This document shows, in pieces, positions 8,109 through 17,825 of a stretch of 64,000 nucleotides of DNA. The number at the start of each line of letters is the position of its first letter. Positions within the stretch are counted from its first letter, which is position 1. Below the pieces are notes generated by a model. The model saw only the letters and a program-made list of their open reading frames with translations, searched no databases and was not told the origin of the DNA. Source of the stretch: an uncultured Thiotrichaceae bacterium. GTDB taxonomy: Bacteria > Pseudomonadota > Gammaproteobacteria > Thiotrichales > Thiotrichaceae. The DNA is taken from assembly GCA_902727985.1 (NCBI GenBank), contig CACVAY010000145.1, positions 1-64,000 of the forward strand, in the 5' to 3' direction. The position numbers were made by a program, and so were the translations under genes.

Positions 8109-8319
8109 GTTTATTTCCTAGTTACTTGTTTAAGGGCGATAAATTTTGCCTTGAAGCTCCATCGGGTTCGATGGCTACCACGACAAAACAAATCCGTCAG
8201 TGCTTACAATTAGTATAAGGAAAAATATATATACTTATATATTGGCCAACATTGATATACCTCAAAATGCGCTTATCTCTTGGATTTAGCGTACTTTTCA
8301 TGATAAAAAATAAGAAACG

Positions 8320-8832
8320 CTATTCCATTCGCTCTGCATACCCAAAGTTCATACCTATTGATAGCCGCATTTCTGCCGACTCGTTAGGGAGAACCTCATG
8401 TATGACATCAGGAGTAAAGAAAATACAATCACCTGCTTTGGGCGCTATTTTTATTTGATCGTCCCCCTTCCCTAATAACAAATCCCCAGATCTTTTAGGT
8501 ACGTTCAAATAATAAACACCTGACAGTAATTCGTCATTTTCATCATGTGTATGTGCAACCGTACGAAAACCAGGCTGCATTTCATTGAACCAAAAGCCCA
8601 TGCGTAGCTTTTGCTTAGTCCCAATAACCTGTTGAGCGATAGTCGTGATCTCTGAAAAGAGATTTTGAGTACTTGTTAAAAGCACTTTGTCGATATAAAT
8701 ATTTTCATATCGACCTTCGAAGAAGTGGGTTTTTTGTGCTTTATCAGCGCTTAAAAGCTGCTGATACTGTTCGATAATCATCTGATTATTACTATCAGAC
8801 TGTTTCAGCGATATTTGTGTAAAATTTTGCAT
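8320..8832 (-). CDS. Putative Fe(II)/2OG oxygenase, TIGR02466-like
   Basis: This 170-aa protein has the pattern HTHDENDELLSGVYYLNVP, followed by AGDCIFFTPDVIHEVLPN and a C-terminal RLSIGMNF. This is the layout of small 2OG-Fe(II) oxygenases of the TIGR02466 type, with an N-proximal His cluster, a distal His and an Arg for 2-oxoglutarate. The substrate is unknown. It lies 14 bases downstream of the radical SAM gene on the same strand, so the two are probably co-transcribed. Confidence 0.7.
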   Translation of the reverse strand: MQNFTQISLKQSDSNNQMIIEQYQQLLSADKAQKTHFFEGRYENIYIDKVLLTSTQNLFSEITTIAQQVIGTKQKLRMGFWFNEMQPGFRTVAHTHDENDELLSGVYYLNVPKRSGDLLLGKGDDQIKIAPKAGDCIFFTPDVIHEVLPNESAEMRLSIGMNFGYAERME

Positions 8833-8846
8833 GTAAAAGGAAAAGC

Positions 8847-10370
8847 TTAAAGATGACGTACCTGACGCTGATTACGCCTACCTGCCGACTCTGACTTTAT
8901 CATCACCTCATCTTCAGGGAAGATCAATCGACCACGAATTTTGGTATTAGAAAAATCATTTAACAAGACTTCTTTGACCATGTTGGAATCAGCAGAAAGT
9001 TCATTCGTGAGAATTTGATAGCTCAGTTCAAACAAACGTTTTAAGGCAATTTTATGCGTCTGACGTGTTCGTTCGAACATTGCATCGCTATATGCTAGAA
9101 AACGATAAAATGGATCATCTCCCAACATCATGGGGAGCGTTTCAGTAAAACGCCCTGAATTACCGATCATATCCCAATAACGTGCAAAGCGATTAATGCG
9201 TTGCATCGTCGTGAAATCCACTCGATCAGTACTTAAAATATTGTAGGGTGGTTGGGGATTAAACTTCAGTTGAAAAGGTTCGGTATGACGAATAAGCGGC
9301 GAACCTCTAAGACGCTTTAGAATACCCACCTGAATCTCATGGGGCTTCAGAGCCACTAATTGATTGAAGCTCTTGGCAAAACTTTCAAGGTCCTCTCCCG
9401 GCAAACCGAAAATCAAATCCGTATGTAAATACGCTGTTGTTTCATTGCGTAACCACAGCACGTTATCTTTGGACTTTTGGTTATCTTGTCGGCGACTAAT
9501 TAACGACTGCACTTCGGGATTAAAGGTTTGGATTCCAATCTCAAATTGCAATGTCCCAGCGGGGAATCGCTGAATGGCTTCTTTGAGTTTTTCGGGAAGA
9601 TGATCTGGGATGAGTTCGAAATGTAAAAATAATTCATTTGCCGATTCATCCATTTTATCTAGAAAGAATTCCAAAATGGTTATGGTATTTTTAACCTTTA
9701 AATTGAAGGTACGATCTACGAATTTAAAATGTCTTAATCCACGCTCATACAAGGTTTGCATTTCATCAAGAAAGACACCCAGTTCGAAAGGTTTTGCCGT
9801 TTTATCTAAAGCAGACAAACAAAACTCACATTTGAACGGGCACCCACGCGATGCTTCAACATACACAACACGTTTTGCAATATCATCATCGGAGTATTCG
9901 TTATACGGCATTACCAATTGATCTAGTGGCGAGGTCACACCTTCAATTAGCTTTTCAAGTGGCTTCATACCATTGAGTAATTGCCCACAAAGTTGGCGGA
10001 AACTTATTTCCCCCTGCCCCTTCACGACATAGTTAGCCAGATGGACAATTTCCTGCTCCATCGATTCATGGGTAACTTCGGGGCCACCCAAGACAATGAC
10101 AACCTCAGGCGCAATGGTCTTTAACATCGCCACTACTGCTGTGGTTTCGACGATATTCCAGATATAAACACTTACACCAATAATTTTCGGCTTGCGTGCC
10201 AATAGCTGTTCTGCAATATCGATAGGACGATTTTCTAAGGTAAATTCACAAATCTCACAGCGTGGCTTGAGATCTTCTCCTAAATTTGCATACAAATATC
10301 TCAAACCAAAGGCAGTATGGATATAACGCGCATTTAAGGTCGCCAGAACAATATCAGACACAAAAAACAC
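8847..10370 (-). CDS. B12-binding radical SAM protein (DUF4080-type)
   Basis: This 507-aa protein has an N-terminal cobalamin-binding Rossmann domain (VSVYIWN and VLGGPEVTHE). The radical SAM cluster motif CPFKCEFC (CxxxCxxC) lies near residue 180, with a barrel (HFKFVDRTFN and IGIQTF) and a C-terminal DUF4080-like region. It should bind a 4Fe-4S cluster, SAM and B12. The reaction is unknown for this subfamily. The start is non-ATG: GTG at 10370, with another GTG three codons later. The only nearby ATG is out of frame. It heads a two-gene unit with the oxygenase at 8320. Confidence 0.85.
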   Translation of the reverse strand: MFFVSDIVLATLNARYIHTAFGLRYLYANLGEDLKPRCEICEFTLENRPIDIAEQLLARKPKIIGVSVYIWNIVETTAVVAMLKTIAPEVVIVLGGPEVTHESMEQEIVHLANYVVKGQGEISFRQLCGQLLNGMKPLEKLIEGVTSPLDQLVMPYNEYSDDDIAKRVVYVEASRGCPFKCEFCLSALDKTAKPFELGVFLDEMQTLYERGLRHFKFVDRTFNLKVKNTITILEFFLDKMDESANELFLHFELIPDHLPEKLKEAIQRFPAGTLQFEIGIQTFNPEVQSLISRRQDNQKSKDNVLWLRNETTAYLHTDLIFGLPGEDLESFAKSFNQLVALKPHEIQVGILKRLRGSPLIRHTEPFQLKFNPQPPYNILSTDRVDFTTMQRINRFARYWDMIGNSGRFTETLPMMLGDDPFYRFLAYSDAMFERTRQTHKIALKRLFELSYQILTNELSADSNMVKEVLLNDFSNTKIRGRLIFPEDEVMIKSESAGRRNQRQVRHL

Positions 10371-10678
10371 TCATGAGAAAAGAAAAAAACAGTATACCTA
10401 AAGTCGCTCTATCAGGTTAGCGCCAAGCAGCAGAGAATGAAATTCACTTCCGTTTTTATTCACAAAACTCTGCACTAAAGATAGACCATTCATCTGATAT
10501 TACACAAAGCATGTCCCTTTCTAATCTGTTGTTACAGCTTTTAAAGCACGCCATTACAAAACCTTCGTAACAGAAGCCCTATCTATCTGATCAGCGGTAG
10601 TTGAGCAATGATCAAACGTCAAATAAGATAAATTCAATATAAAAAAGTAACCAAATATAACAATAAAGGTACACTAAA
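10371..10678. promoter_or_regulatory. Divergent promoter region
   Basis: This 308-base gap lies between the divergent radical SAM and LruC-domain genes. It should hold promoters for both. No ORF, strong palindrome or terminator was seen. The stretch before 10679 is AT-rich and carries a weak AAAGG ribosome site. Confidence 0.4.
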
Positions 10679-12805
10679 ATGCGTGGATTATTATTGGGCG
10701 GCCTGCTTCTATGCAGTCCAGCCGCGCTGTTCGCAGAGAGTTTTACCGATTGTCCTTCTCGGGCATTCTTAACTCAGGGAGCTGTAGCAAAAACTTATGG
10801 AGTGAACCTTGTCACTGGCGATTACAATCTTATCCAAGATGACATGGGTACAAATAACAAACTCAATGCTGTTGGTTTCAACCCCAACGACGGTTTTCTC
10901 TATGCTTGGAGCCACGAACATGACACGGCGGTAAAAATCCATAGTGATTTTACCGTGGAAGCTCTGGCGGTTAGCAACATCACAGATAATACTTTTTATG
11001 TGGGTGATGTTGAACTCACTACAAACAAATACTATGTCTACCGCCCTGGTTCTGCCTATGGTCTATTTTCTATTAACCTAGATGAGCAGGCTGACGACTA
11101 TCTTAAGATGGTTAACGTTACCGACGGTGACTCCATGAACCTTAAAATCTTTGATATGGCATTCCATCCATCCGATGGTTATGCCTATGCGGTTGACAAA
11201 AAGGGTGATTTACATCGTATCGATGTAGTTGCCGGCACATCAGAAAAGTTGGCAAGTATTGGCGGACCAACCGGTACTTTTGGTGCAGCTTACTTTGATG
11301 TTGATGAAAATCTCTATATCAGTCGGAATAACGATGGTCATATCTACAAGATCGATATAGGCGGTCAAAACTACACTGCCCAGCTCTTTGCTCATGGCCC
11401 CTCTTCAAGCATCAATGATGGTTCCCGTTGTGCGCTTGCTCCTGTGATTGACCCTGATTCTGACATAAATATTGACTTTGGTGATGCACCTGAATCATAC
11501 GGTACATATCTTAAGGATAACGGCGCACGTCATGGCTTAAGTGATACTAATACGTTGTATTTAGGGTCTGGTGTTGATGGTGAAAGTGATGGTAAACCCC
11601 TCCCGCTATCTGATGATGAGCACGATGCTGATGGTGACGGTGTAGATGATGAAGATGGTATTCAGTTCGCAACAAGTTTACAAGCTGGCGATACTGCGGT
11701 TCTTATGATCACCCCATCCGCAAGCGGTATTTTAAGCGGTTGGATTGATGTTGACCAAAACGGCATCTTCGATTCAGATGAACAAGTCATCACAGACAAA
11801 AGTGTAAACGCTGGCAAACAACCCGTTTTCATCACCGTTCCTGATGGTGAAGCTAAAGCGGGTTCAACTTGGGCACGTTTCCGTATTTCATCAAATTCTG
11901 GATTGCTACCAACAGGTGGTGCTGCTGATGGCGAGGTTGAAGATTACAAAATAGACATCAATGTTGAAGGTTCATCAGTAACGTATTACCCATCAAGCTC
12001 TGGCTGGACAACCGTTGTATTTGAAGACAATTGGCCATTTGAGGGTGACTACGATATGAACGATCTGGTCTCTTATCTTCGTACTTCTATCTTCCGCACA
12101 GATGGAGATACAACGCTGATCAATATTACGGGTGAATTAGCGGCAGTTGGCGCGTCGTATCACAACGGCTTTGGTATTCGTTTACCTGGCATTTTGCGAG
12201 ATCAGATTGATGAAGAAGCCATTGAATACAAAATAAACAATAAACCCGTTACCCGCTTTAATCCCCTAGAAGAAGGTCGTAACGAAGCCATTTTCATGAT
12301 CACTTATAACGTCTGGGATTATGTCAGTGCTGGTGAAGATTGTATCTTCTATCGCACAGAAGCAGGCTGTGGCTCTGATATTCAGATGCGCTTCAACTTA
12401 ACCATTCCGTTTAAGCAACCTGTGGATACCGACATTGCTGGTGTGTTTGATCCGTTCTTATTTGCAACACCTGATGCTCCCCATGGTGATCATTTTGCTA
12501 CGCCTCCAGGACGTAACTATGAGATACATTTGAAGAACCAAGAACCCACTGAAGCCTTTGACTTGTCCTTTATGGATGGTTCTGGTGCTGACGGCTCTGT
12601 TCCAAATGAAGGTCATTATTTCCAAACAGTTAAAGGTCTACCTTGGGCAATGGAAATTGGTGATCACTGGCACTACCCCAAAGAGTATCGTGATGTCACT
12701 CATGCCTACCCTCTATTCCCAAGTTATGTCATGAGTAAAGGCGAAGAGTCTGCTGCTTGGTACACCTTCGATAATGCTGTTGAATCTATTCTGTTTGAAG
12801 ATTGA
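10679..12805 (+). CDS. Secreted GEVED and LruC domain protein
   Basis: This 708-aa exported protein has a signal peptide ending around FAES. Residues ~20-260 form a repeat-rich, beta-propeller-like region (DUF6923 type, with repeated DGFLYAW/DGYAYAV/DENLYIS units). From ~265 a Ca-binding, Asp-rich GEVED segment follows (FGDAPESYGTY, DGDGVDDEDG, GWIDVDQNGIFD and GEVEDY). The C-terminal part opens with VVFEDNWPFEGDYDMND, the LruC signature. Such proteins are surface-exposed or secreted, possibly adhesive, with calcium stabilisation. The downstream lipoprotein gene follows at once and may help place it at the cell surface. The exact role is unknown. Confidence 0.85.
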   Translation: MRGLLLGGLLLCSPAALFAESFTDCPSRAFLTQGAVAKTYGVNLVTGDYNLIQDDMGTNNKLNAVGFNPNDGFLYAWSHEHDTAVKIHSDFTVEALAVSNITDNTFYVGDVELTTNKYYVYRPGSAYGLFSINLDEQADDYLKMVNVTDGDSMNLKIFDMAFHPSDGYAYAVDKKGDLHRIDVVAGTSEKLASIGGPTGTFGAAYFDVDENLYISRNNDGHIYKIDIGGQNYTAQLFAHGPSSSINDGSRCALAPVIDPDSDINIDFGDAPESYGTYLKDNGARHGLSDTNTLYLGSGVDGESDGKPLPLSDDEHDADGDGVDDEDGIQFATSLQAGDTAVLMITPSASGILSGWIDVDQNGIFDSDEQVITDKSVNAGKQPVFITVPDGEAKAGSTWARFRISSNSGLLPTGGAADGEVEDYKIDINVEGSSVTYYPSSSGWTTVVFEDNWPFEGDYDMNDLVSYLRTSIFRTDGDTTLINITGELAAVGASYHNGFGIRLPGILRDQIDEEAIEYKINNKPVTRFNPLEEGRNEAIFMITYNVWDYVSAGEDCIFYRTEAGCGSDIQMRFNLTIPFKQPVDTDIAGVFDPFLFATPDAPHGDHFATPPGRNYEIHLKNQEPTEAFDLSFMDGSGADGSVPNEGHYFQTVKGLPWAMEIGDHWHYPKEYRDVTHAYPLFPSYVMSKGEESAAWYTFDNAVESILFED

Positions 12806-12816
12806 GGTATAAAATA

Positions 12817-13287
12817 ATGAAAACAATAATCTCTTTAGCATCTTTAACGCTCTTGTTAGCAGCCTGCGGAGGCGGAGGTGATTCAACAGGTTCGACCTCG
12901 AGCAACCCAGGGGTAACTCCCGAGATCACATCGACTCAGGATATGGAAAGCTCACCTGATTTTAATTTTGAAACATCTCGTGAGATTGCCATTAACTTTG
13001 ATATCGAAGCAGCACGTACATCAGAAGGCTTAATGTCTTTATGTACAAAATACACAGAGTCTAATGGTGAATACGATATCGATTATGATAGCTGTACCGT
13101 ACAAGCACCTCTTGTAGCAGGTACCTATAGTGGCAGCATGGAAGTAACCAATGACATTAACTCTGTCATCGGTGTTGTCTGGTTCAAAGAGGCGACTATT
13201 CCGCCTGTTTATAAGGTGTTCACTCTAGAGAATTCAACAAAATATGCACGCCGTAAAAATGAGGGCCCATTCACCATTTCCTGGTAG
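12817..13287 (+). CDS. Small outer-surface lipoprotein
   Basis: This 156-aa lipoprotein has the signal MKTIISLASLTLLLAAC with a lipobox LLAAC, then a Gly/Ser/Thr linker (GGGGDSTGSTSSN). The ATG at 12817 is chosen because GAGGT lies at 12804-12808 and the signal peptide starts there. The TTG at 12802 would overlap the previous gene. The mature domain has two cysteines (LCTKY and SCTVQ) that could pair. No family was recognised. It is probably co-transcribed with the LruC gene and ends in a strong terminator. Confidence 0.75.
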   Translation: MKTIISLASLTLLLAACGGGGDSTGSTSSNPGVTPEITSTQDMESSPDFNFETSREIAINFDIEAARTSEGLMSLCTKYTESNGEYDIDYDSCTVQAPLVAGTYSGSMEVTNDINSVIGVVWFKEATIPPVYKVFTLENSTKYARRKNEGPFTISW

Positions 13288-13312
13288 CTAGATTTACGCT
13301 TCTCGCAACGGG

Positions 13313-13347
13313 CGCACCCATGACATATTCTTTTGTGGGTGCGTTTT
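13313..13347 (+). terminator. Rho-independent terminator
   Basis: An 8-bp G+C-rich stem (13313-13320 with 13336-13343) is followed by TTTT. It closes the LruC/lipoprotein transcript. Confidence 0.75.
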
Positions 13348-13470
13348 GGTTTGTAAGGTAACACGATAACGGCTTTCTCCCGTAAAAAACATGCGCCACA
13401 TTTGAATAAACGTTTATACCATAGATATTCATCGGTAAACTTACACGTCGAATAGCCAAGCAGTCGAACC

Positions 13471-14151
13471 ATGTCCAGAAGGTCTACCGAACAAGGCGTC
13501 AGAATCGTCACCAGCAATCAAGAAGGCATTCACGAAAGTCTTGAAGATGAACTCATTAAACATAGAAATAGCGCTTTTAGAAAACCCATTGCGGATCATA
13601 CGCAAAAGGCATTTGAGGCTATTGCCAATCAAATCACTCAACACAATGTACCCATCATCTTTGATTCTGGTTGTGGTACAGCTCATAGCACCCGGCATAT
13701 TGCCAACCTTTACCCTGATAGTTTAGTCATTGGCATTGACCGCTCTCAAGTCAGGCTGGAGAAAAATCATGAGGAAGCATTACCTGAAAATGCACTGATT
13801 GCGCAAGCCGACCTAGTTGATTTTTGGCGTTTGGCACATCAAGAAAACTGGCAATTACAGCGTAATTTTATCCTTTATCCAAACCCTTATCCTAAGAGCA
13901 TACATGTAAAACGCCGCTGGCATGCACACCCCGTATTTCCAACATTACTATCTTTGGGCGGGATTTTGGAATTACGTAGTAATTGGAAGATTTATGTTGA
14001 TGAATTCGCCGTTGCATTACAGTATTCAGGCTATTCACACGCTAAAACGCAGATATATACACCTGATGTGGCTTGGACTTTATTCGAAAAAAAATACCAT
14101 GAAGACGAGCAGATGCTCTATCAATGTAAACAAGACCTCTGCCAGTCATAA
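13471..14151 (+). CDS. TrmB-like SAM-dependent methyltransferase (COG0220 paralogue)
   Basis: This 226-aa protein has a SAM site FDSGCGTAHSTRHIA and acidic GID after the second strand. The region YPNPYPKSIHVKRRWHAHP corresponds to the PDPWPKxRHxKRR signature of tRNA (guanine-N7)-methyltransferases. The changed signature and the FDSGCG start match a TrmB paralogue seen in gammaproteobacteria rather than canonical trmB, so no gene symbol is given. The substrate is probably RNA but unproven. It is convergent with the lipoprotein gene at 14160, with only 8 bases between. Confidence 0.75.
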   Translation: MSRRSTEQGVRIVTSNQEGIHESLEDELIKHRNSAFRKPIADHTQKAFEAIANQITQHNVPIIFDSGCGTAHSTRHIANLYPDSLVIGIDRSQVRLEKNHEEALPENALIAQADLVDFWRLAHQENWQLQRNFILYPNPYPKSIHVKRRWHAHPVFPTLLSLGGILELRSNWKIYVDEFAVALQYSGYSHAKTQIYTPDVAWTLFEKKYHEDEQMLYQCKQDLCQS

Positions 14152-14159
14152 CACGACCA

Positions 14160-15035
14160 CTATTCTTTCGCTTCACATCGTTGATAAGCCTTTCGTAGCT
14201 TGTCTGCATTGGGTTTTCCTAACCAATGCCCCCTAATATTGTTAAGAAACTCTGTCGAACTTGCAGAATTGTCTAACGTCTTTTCTAGCGCTATATAGCT
14301 GGCAAATGCCTCGCAGCGTTTATTGTTGATACATTCTCTACGATTTTCTGGTGCGCTAAGCCCACATGCATCCTGATGATTTTTGTATGTACCTAAATAA
14401 GAGATCAGCATATAACGGCGCATTGTTTGATTGCCGTTGGACTTATCTAATGCCGCGTGCAGTGTGCTTAATACTGAAGAGAAGCCTTGCTGAATATTAC
14501 GTACTTCTTCTGCATTTACCGGTTTGCCTTGTGCCTGTTTCAGTTGCTGATAAAACTCGTCATTCTTAATCAGCCCAGGAATCATGTGAAGCATCACTTT
14601 ATCTCTATTTCCCAAAGAGTTGTAGGTCTTTTCATCGATCTTTTGTAAGGTCTCTAATGCGGGTACATATTTTTGTAAACGCCATTGAGACATCGCTTTC
14701 AGCATCAATACGTTTCCCCATAACCCCGAGTCTTTTAATGAGGCAATCTGTTCTTTTGGTAATGTGTTCAATTGATCTAAAACGCTTGCATAACCGATAC
14801 TGATAGCCACCGAATCCAAGGATGCGCCGTCGATATCCTGCGCACTGGTTTTAGATAGCATATTTTGATCAAACTGGTTGTCCTTAGTAGCCGTTTCGCT
14901 AAACGTGCGTTGAATATCCCCCAAATTATTCACACCCACAGGAGGACTACAGGCAAGATTACTCAGGAGAAAAATGATGCCTAGCATAAACTTTGGCAGT
15001 AAATACTGAGACTTATTTTGCGGTTTCATTGTCAT
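14160..15035 (-). CDS. Uncharacterised helical lipoprotein
   Basis: This 291-aa protein has a basic N-terminus, a hydrophobic segment and a lipobox (SNLAC). The rest is helical and shows possible TPR-like units (SLKDSGLWGNVLMLKAMSQW and YVPALETLQKIDEK). It has several cysteines in the C-terminal third (DACGL, RRECINNKRCEAF, YQRCEAKE), which could form disulfides in the periplasm. Its start overlaps the upstream gene's stop as ATGA, so the two are translationally coupled. No known function was recognised. Confidence 0.7.
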   Translation of the reverse strand: MTMKPQNKSQYLLPKFMLGIIFLLSNLACSPPVGVNNLGDIQRTFSETATKDNQFDQNMLSKTSAQDIDGASLDSVAISIGYASVLDQLNTLPKEQIASLKDSGLWGNVLMLKAMSQWRLQKYVPALETLQKIDEKTYNSLGNRDKVMLHMIPGLIKNDEFYQQLKQAQGKPVNAEEVRNIQQGFSSVLSTLHAALDKSNGNQTMRRYMLISYLGTYKNHQDACGLSAPENRRECINNKRCEAFASYIALEKTLDNSASSTEFLNNIRGHWLGKPNADKLRKAYQRCEAKE

Positions 15036-16837
15036 TTCCCCTGCTTAGATAATGCTTGTTCAAGGCTTATAGCGAATTGTTCTAGACTCCATCGTTTCCC
15101 TGCATTGATTTGCTCGATCTGCGCATTCATCGATACTCTCAAGGTCTCAATTTGTGATGCTGTGATTTCCTCTGATTGCAACTTTCCTAGCGCCACATCC
15201 AGTAAACCCTGCATCATATCGCCACGCGCTAAACGCCATGCCACTTTACTGGATGTATCCGCAGATAATACCGATACTAGAATGGCATCAAATACTGAGC
15301 CGATCACTTTTTTACCATCTGGTAAATCGTCAAGGAATTCTAATCTCATAGCTGCAGCACGGAGTCCGCTTTGCAACATCTGCGCACCTACCTGCGCAGT
15401 GATACGTTCATCTTGTAGATCATTTATAACCGTAAACATGGCTTTTACGGCATCACCTAAATAGCTATTCCGTGCATGGGCACTATCAACTACCCACGCA
15501 GGATTAACCGCCACCTCTTTCAAAGCAGTATCTAACATGCTGAGCATGTCATCTTTAGCAAATCGCAATTTCCAATCATTACCCGCTGTCGTTGCCGATA
15601 AATTTTCAAAAAGATCTTTGGTTGCCAACAAGAGAATGCGCTTTTCTTCATGATTACCCTCATCTGGCCATAAGAGTGCAAGATTTTCTCCTGATTTTTC
15701 GATAAGTAAACGAATCGCTTCTGGTAGTAAATTGCGATGAACTACGGTATCCATAGCATTTAAGCCTTCAGCAACTTGAGTAATCAATGTTGTTACACCC
15801 GCATGATGTTCTCCCGTTAACTGAGGATGTTTTGCAATAACCGTAAGCGTGGTTTTAACCAGTCTATCTAGACTCTGTTTGCTAAAGGTTTGCCTAAGAT
15901 GCCCATCTTCGGTATCCAGAACAATATTCAGTAATACCGTTGATAAATCCTTGAACAAGGTTGATTTTGCAGGATCATCAAGATCAAAATACGTTTGCGG
16001 ATTCTCAGCAACCATGTTGCCTGCACTACTCAACACGCTACGGAAGATAACTTCACCCCAAGACATAATATGCTTACGTGCTGCCAAAGTGCTTTCAGCC
16101 GAGGAGGCCGTAATCTGATCAATATGCCCTTTTACATCCTCAGACAAGGTTTTAGCGGTAGTTTCGATAAGACTTTGAGAATGCAGATCCGTACTAAAAA
16201 CCATGCTGTTTTCAGAAATCGTATCAAGTAGAGCAACCGATAAACGTCGTGGAAACTCACCCATTTGCTCTTTCCAGTGTTTCTCTGAAAACTGTACGTC
16301 ATCAAGTCCAACAAAAAGCGCTTTTAAGGCAATCGCTTCCCGTGAATCGACAGTAAACCCCTGGGGCGCATGCGCAAAGTAATCAACACCTATTTCTAAA
16401 AACGTCCCCCCTAAGCGTTTAAACACTGAAACGGTTGGATCTTGATCTCGACCATATTGTTTGATGATGGCAAAAGCGTGGAAAGTAGACGATGAGACAA
16501 GGCATGGTTGTAACGAGGCGAGTTCTTCGTCTTCTTTAATATCACCCTGTTTCCAATAAGCGTAAACCAGGGTGCGTTTTTCAGCCTCTGTCAGATGATC
16601 TTCCCCTAATGTTCTCAGTTTCGTTGCTAACTTTCTCACCACCTCAGAATGAATTTCTTCATAAACATCATCTAAATAATATTTATCCAAAGCACGAGCA
16701 TTATCGAGCACTTGATCAAAATTCAAATACGGTAAGGTTAATTCTTTCGTATGTATTGAATCAATTTGGTATTTTTTGGATGCATCACCCAATTTCAACG
16801 CGCTTTGAATTGCAAACAAAACCAAATCTGGTGTCAT
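15032..16837 (-). CDS. Uncharacterised 601-aa helical protein
   Basis: This is a long, almost entirely alpha-helical protein with no signal peptide, transmembrane segment or catalytic motif that I recognise. The last ~400 residues look like a helical repeat array built from ~40-residue units (for example LDRLVKTTLTVIAKHPQL and MLQSGLRAAAMRLEFL), suggesting a scaffold. It is coupled by ATGA overlap to the lipoprotein gene at 14160, which suggests a shared role at the envelope. Codon use looks ordinary for the window. The function is not inferable. Confidence 0.7.
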   Translation of the reverse strand: MTPDLVLFAIQSALKLGDASKKYQIDSIHTKELTLPYLNFDQVLDNARALDKYYLDDVYEEIHSEVVRKLATKLRTLGEDHLTEAEKRTLVYAYWKQGDIKEDEELASLQPCLVSSSTFHAFAIIKQYGRDQDPTVSVFKRLGGTFLEIGVDYFAHAPQGFTVDSREAIALKALFVGLDDVQFSEKHWKEQMGEFPRRLSVALLDTISENSMVFSTDLHSQSLIETTAKTLSEDVKGHIDQITASSAESTLAARKHIMSWGEVIFRSVLSSAGNMVAENPQTYFDLDDPAKSTLFKDLSTVLLNIVLDTEDGHLRQTFSKQSLDRLVKTTLTVIAKHPQLTGEHHAGVTTLITQVAEGLNAMDTVVHRNLLPEAIRLLIEKSGENLALLWPDEGNHEEKRILLLATKDLFENLSATTAGNDWKLRFAKDDMLSMLDTALKEVAVNPAWVVDSAHARNSYLGDAVKAMFTVINDLQDERITAQVGAQMLQSGLRAAAMRLEFLDDLPDGKKVIGSVFDAILVSVLSADTSSKVAWRLARGDMMQGLLDVALGKLQSEEITASQIETLRVSMNAQIEQINAGKRWSLEQFAISLEQALSKQGK

Positions 16838-16964
16838 ATTTTTGCCCTCGCACCAACATTTATAATGTACTCAGGAATACCAATATACAATGCAACTCTT
16901 TATATCCCGAATTGTATTCACCAAGCTTTTTCTAAGTGTAGACAAAAACGTCCAATTTAAATGT

Positions 16965-16996
16965 AAAAAGGCCATGAAAATTCTCATGGCCTTTTT
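16965..16996 (-). terminator. Bidirectional rho-independent terminator
   Basis: A perfect 13-bp stem (16965-16977 with 16984-16996) has a six-base loop, with A-run and T-run flanks inside the stem. It ends the SEL1 gene transcript on the minus strand and could also work on the plus strand. Confidence 0.85.
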
Positions 16997-17032
16997 TATT
17001 GTTATTCTTTGAAATAGAAAGCTAAGGTTTCA

Positions 17033-17713
17033 TTAGTTTTCTAAAGCAAGCTGTGCCGGAACATGTCCTTGCTGCGCGGCTTTTTGCAACCACTTTATGG
17101 CTTCCTGAGAGTCAGCATGTACAAATGTTCCATTCTTAAACATCATACCGAGACTATATTGTGCGTCTGTATGGCCTTGATCAGCCGCACGCTTTAACCA
17201 AAGCAAGGACTTTTTGACCCCTTGATTGTTCTTTGCATACTGCTGATAAAACATTGCCAGCGTGAACTGTGCTTTTGCGTACCCTCCCTTTGCGGATTTT
17301 TCAAGCCAATTGTGGGTCTTGCTACGACTCTTCTCGACGCCTTTTCCATAACGATACCGCATAGCTAAGTCGTACTGCGCTTGTACCTGCCCTGCTCGCG
17401 CTTTTTCATTTAAAATTTGCCATTCAGACTTACTAAAGTGTGATGGTATAGTGACCTGGACAGGTTTTGGGACGGGTGCTGAAACTATAGCTGCTAACTC
17501 TACGGGGGGAGCTACCGAATAGTTTTTTGATGGGATGACATCATTTTCCCAAGGTGGAGGCAGTTCTTGGAAATCAATTTCCTGAACAGGTTGCATCAAA
17601 TCCGAGTCAGCAATAGCGACCACCGATACGACTGCAAATACCGTACTCAACATCGATACTCGACGAATTGGAACGGCACGGTTTTTACGTTTTCTATTTT
17701 TTACAAAATTCAT
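17033..17713 (-). CDS. SEL1-repeat (tetratricopeptide-like) secreted protein
   Basis: This 226-aa protein has a basic N-terminus and a hydrophobic anchor or signal (STVFAVVSVVAIADS), a Pro-rich linker, and three to four SEL1 repeats. The repeats are visible as AQYDLAMRYRYGKGVEKS, AQFTLAMFYQQYAKN, AQYSLGMMFKNGTFV and WLQKAAQQGHVPAQ. SEL1 repeats mediate protein contacts. The ATG at 17713 is chosen over 17734 because AGGGGT precedes it at ribosome-site spacing. It is probably periplasmic. A strong terminator follows it. Confidence 0.8.
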   Translation of the reverse strand: MNFVKNRKRKNRAVPIRRVSMLSTVFAVVSVVAIADSDLMQPVQEIDFQELPPPWENDVIPSKNYSVAPPVELAAIVSAPVPKPVQVTIPSHFSKSEWQILNEKARAGQVQAQYDLAMRYRYGKGVEKSRSKTHNWLEKSAKGGYAKAQFTLAMFYQQYAKNNQGVKKSLLWLKRAADQGHTDAQYSLGMMFKNGTFVHADSQEAIKWLQKAAQQGHVPAQLALEN

Positions 17714-17825
17714 TTTTACCCCTTGGCTCTGCAATCAATTGTGTGATTACTTGACAATGCAAGCTACACTTAGCAGACATGTAAGAATGTAGACTACCTT
17801 CCCTGTTTTTGTAAAGAATTGCCTG

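Noticed and set aside
8159-8174. Small hairpin upstream of the Spy/CpxP-like gene as a riboswitch or thermosensor
   Set aside because: It is a 6-bp stem with a 4-base loop, too simple to separate from chance.
13471-14151. Canonical trmB
   Set aside because: The PDPWPKxRHxKRR signature is changed to NPYPKSIHVKRRWHAHP, as in paralogues, so the symbol was withheld.
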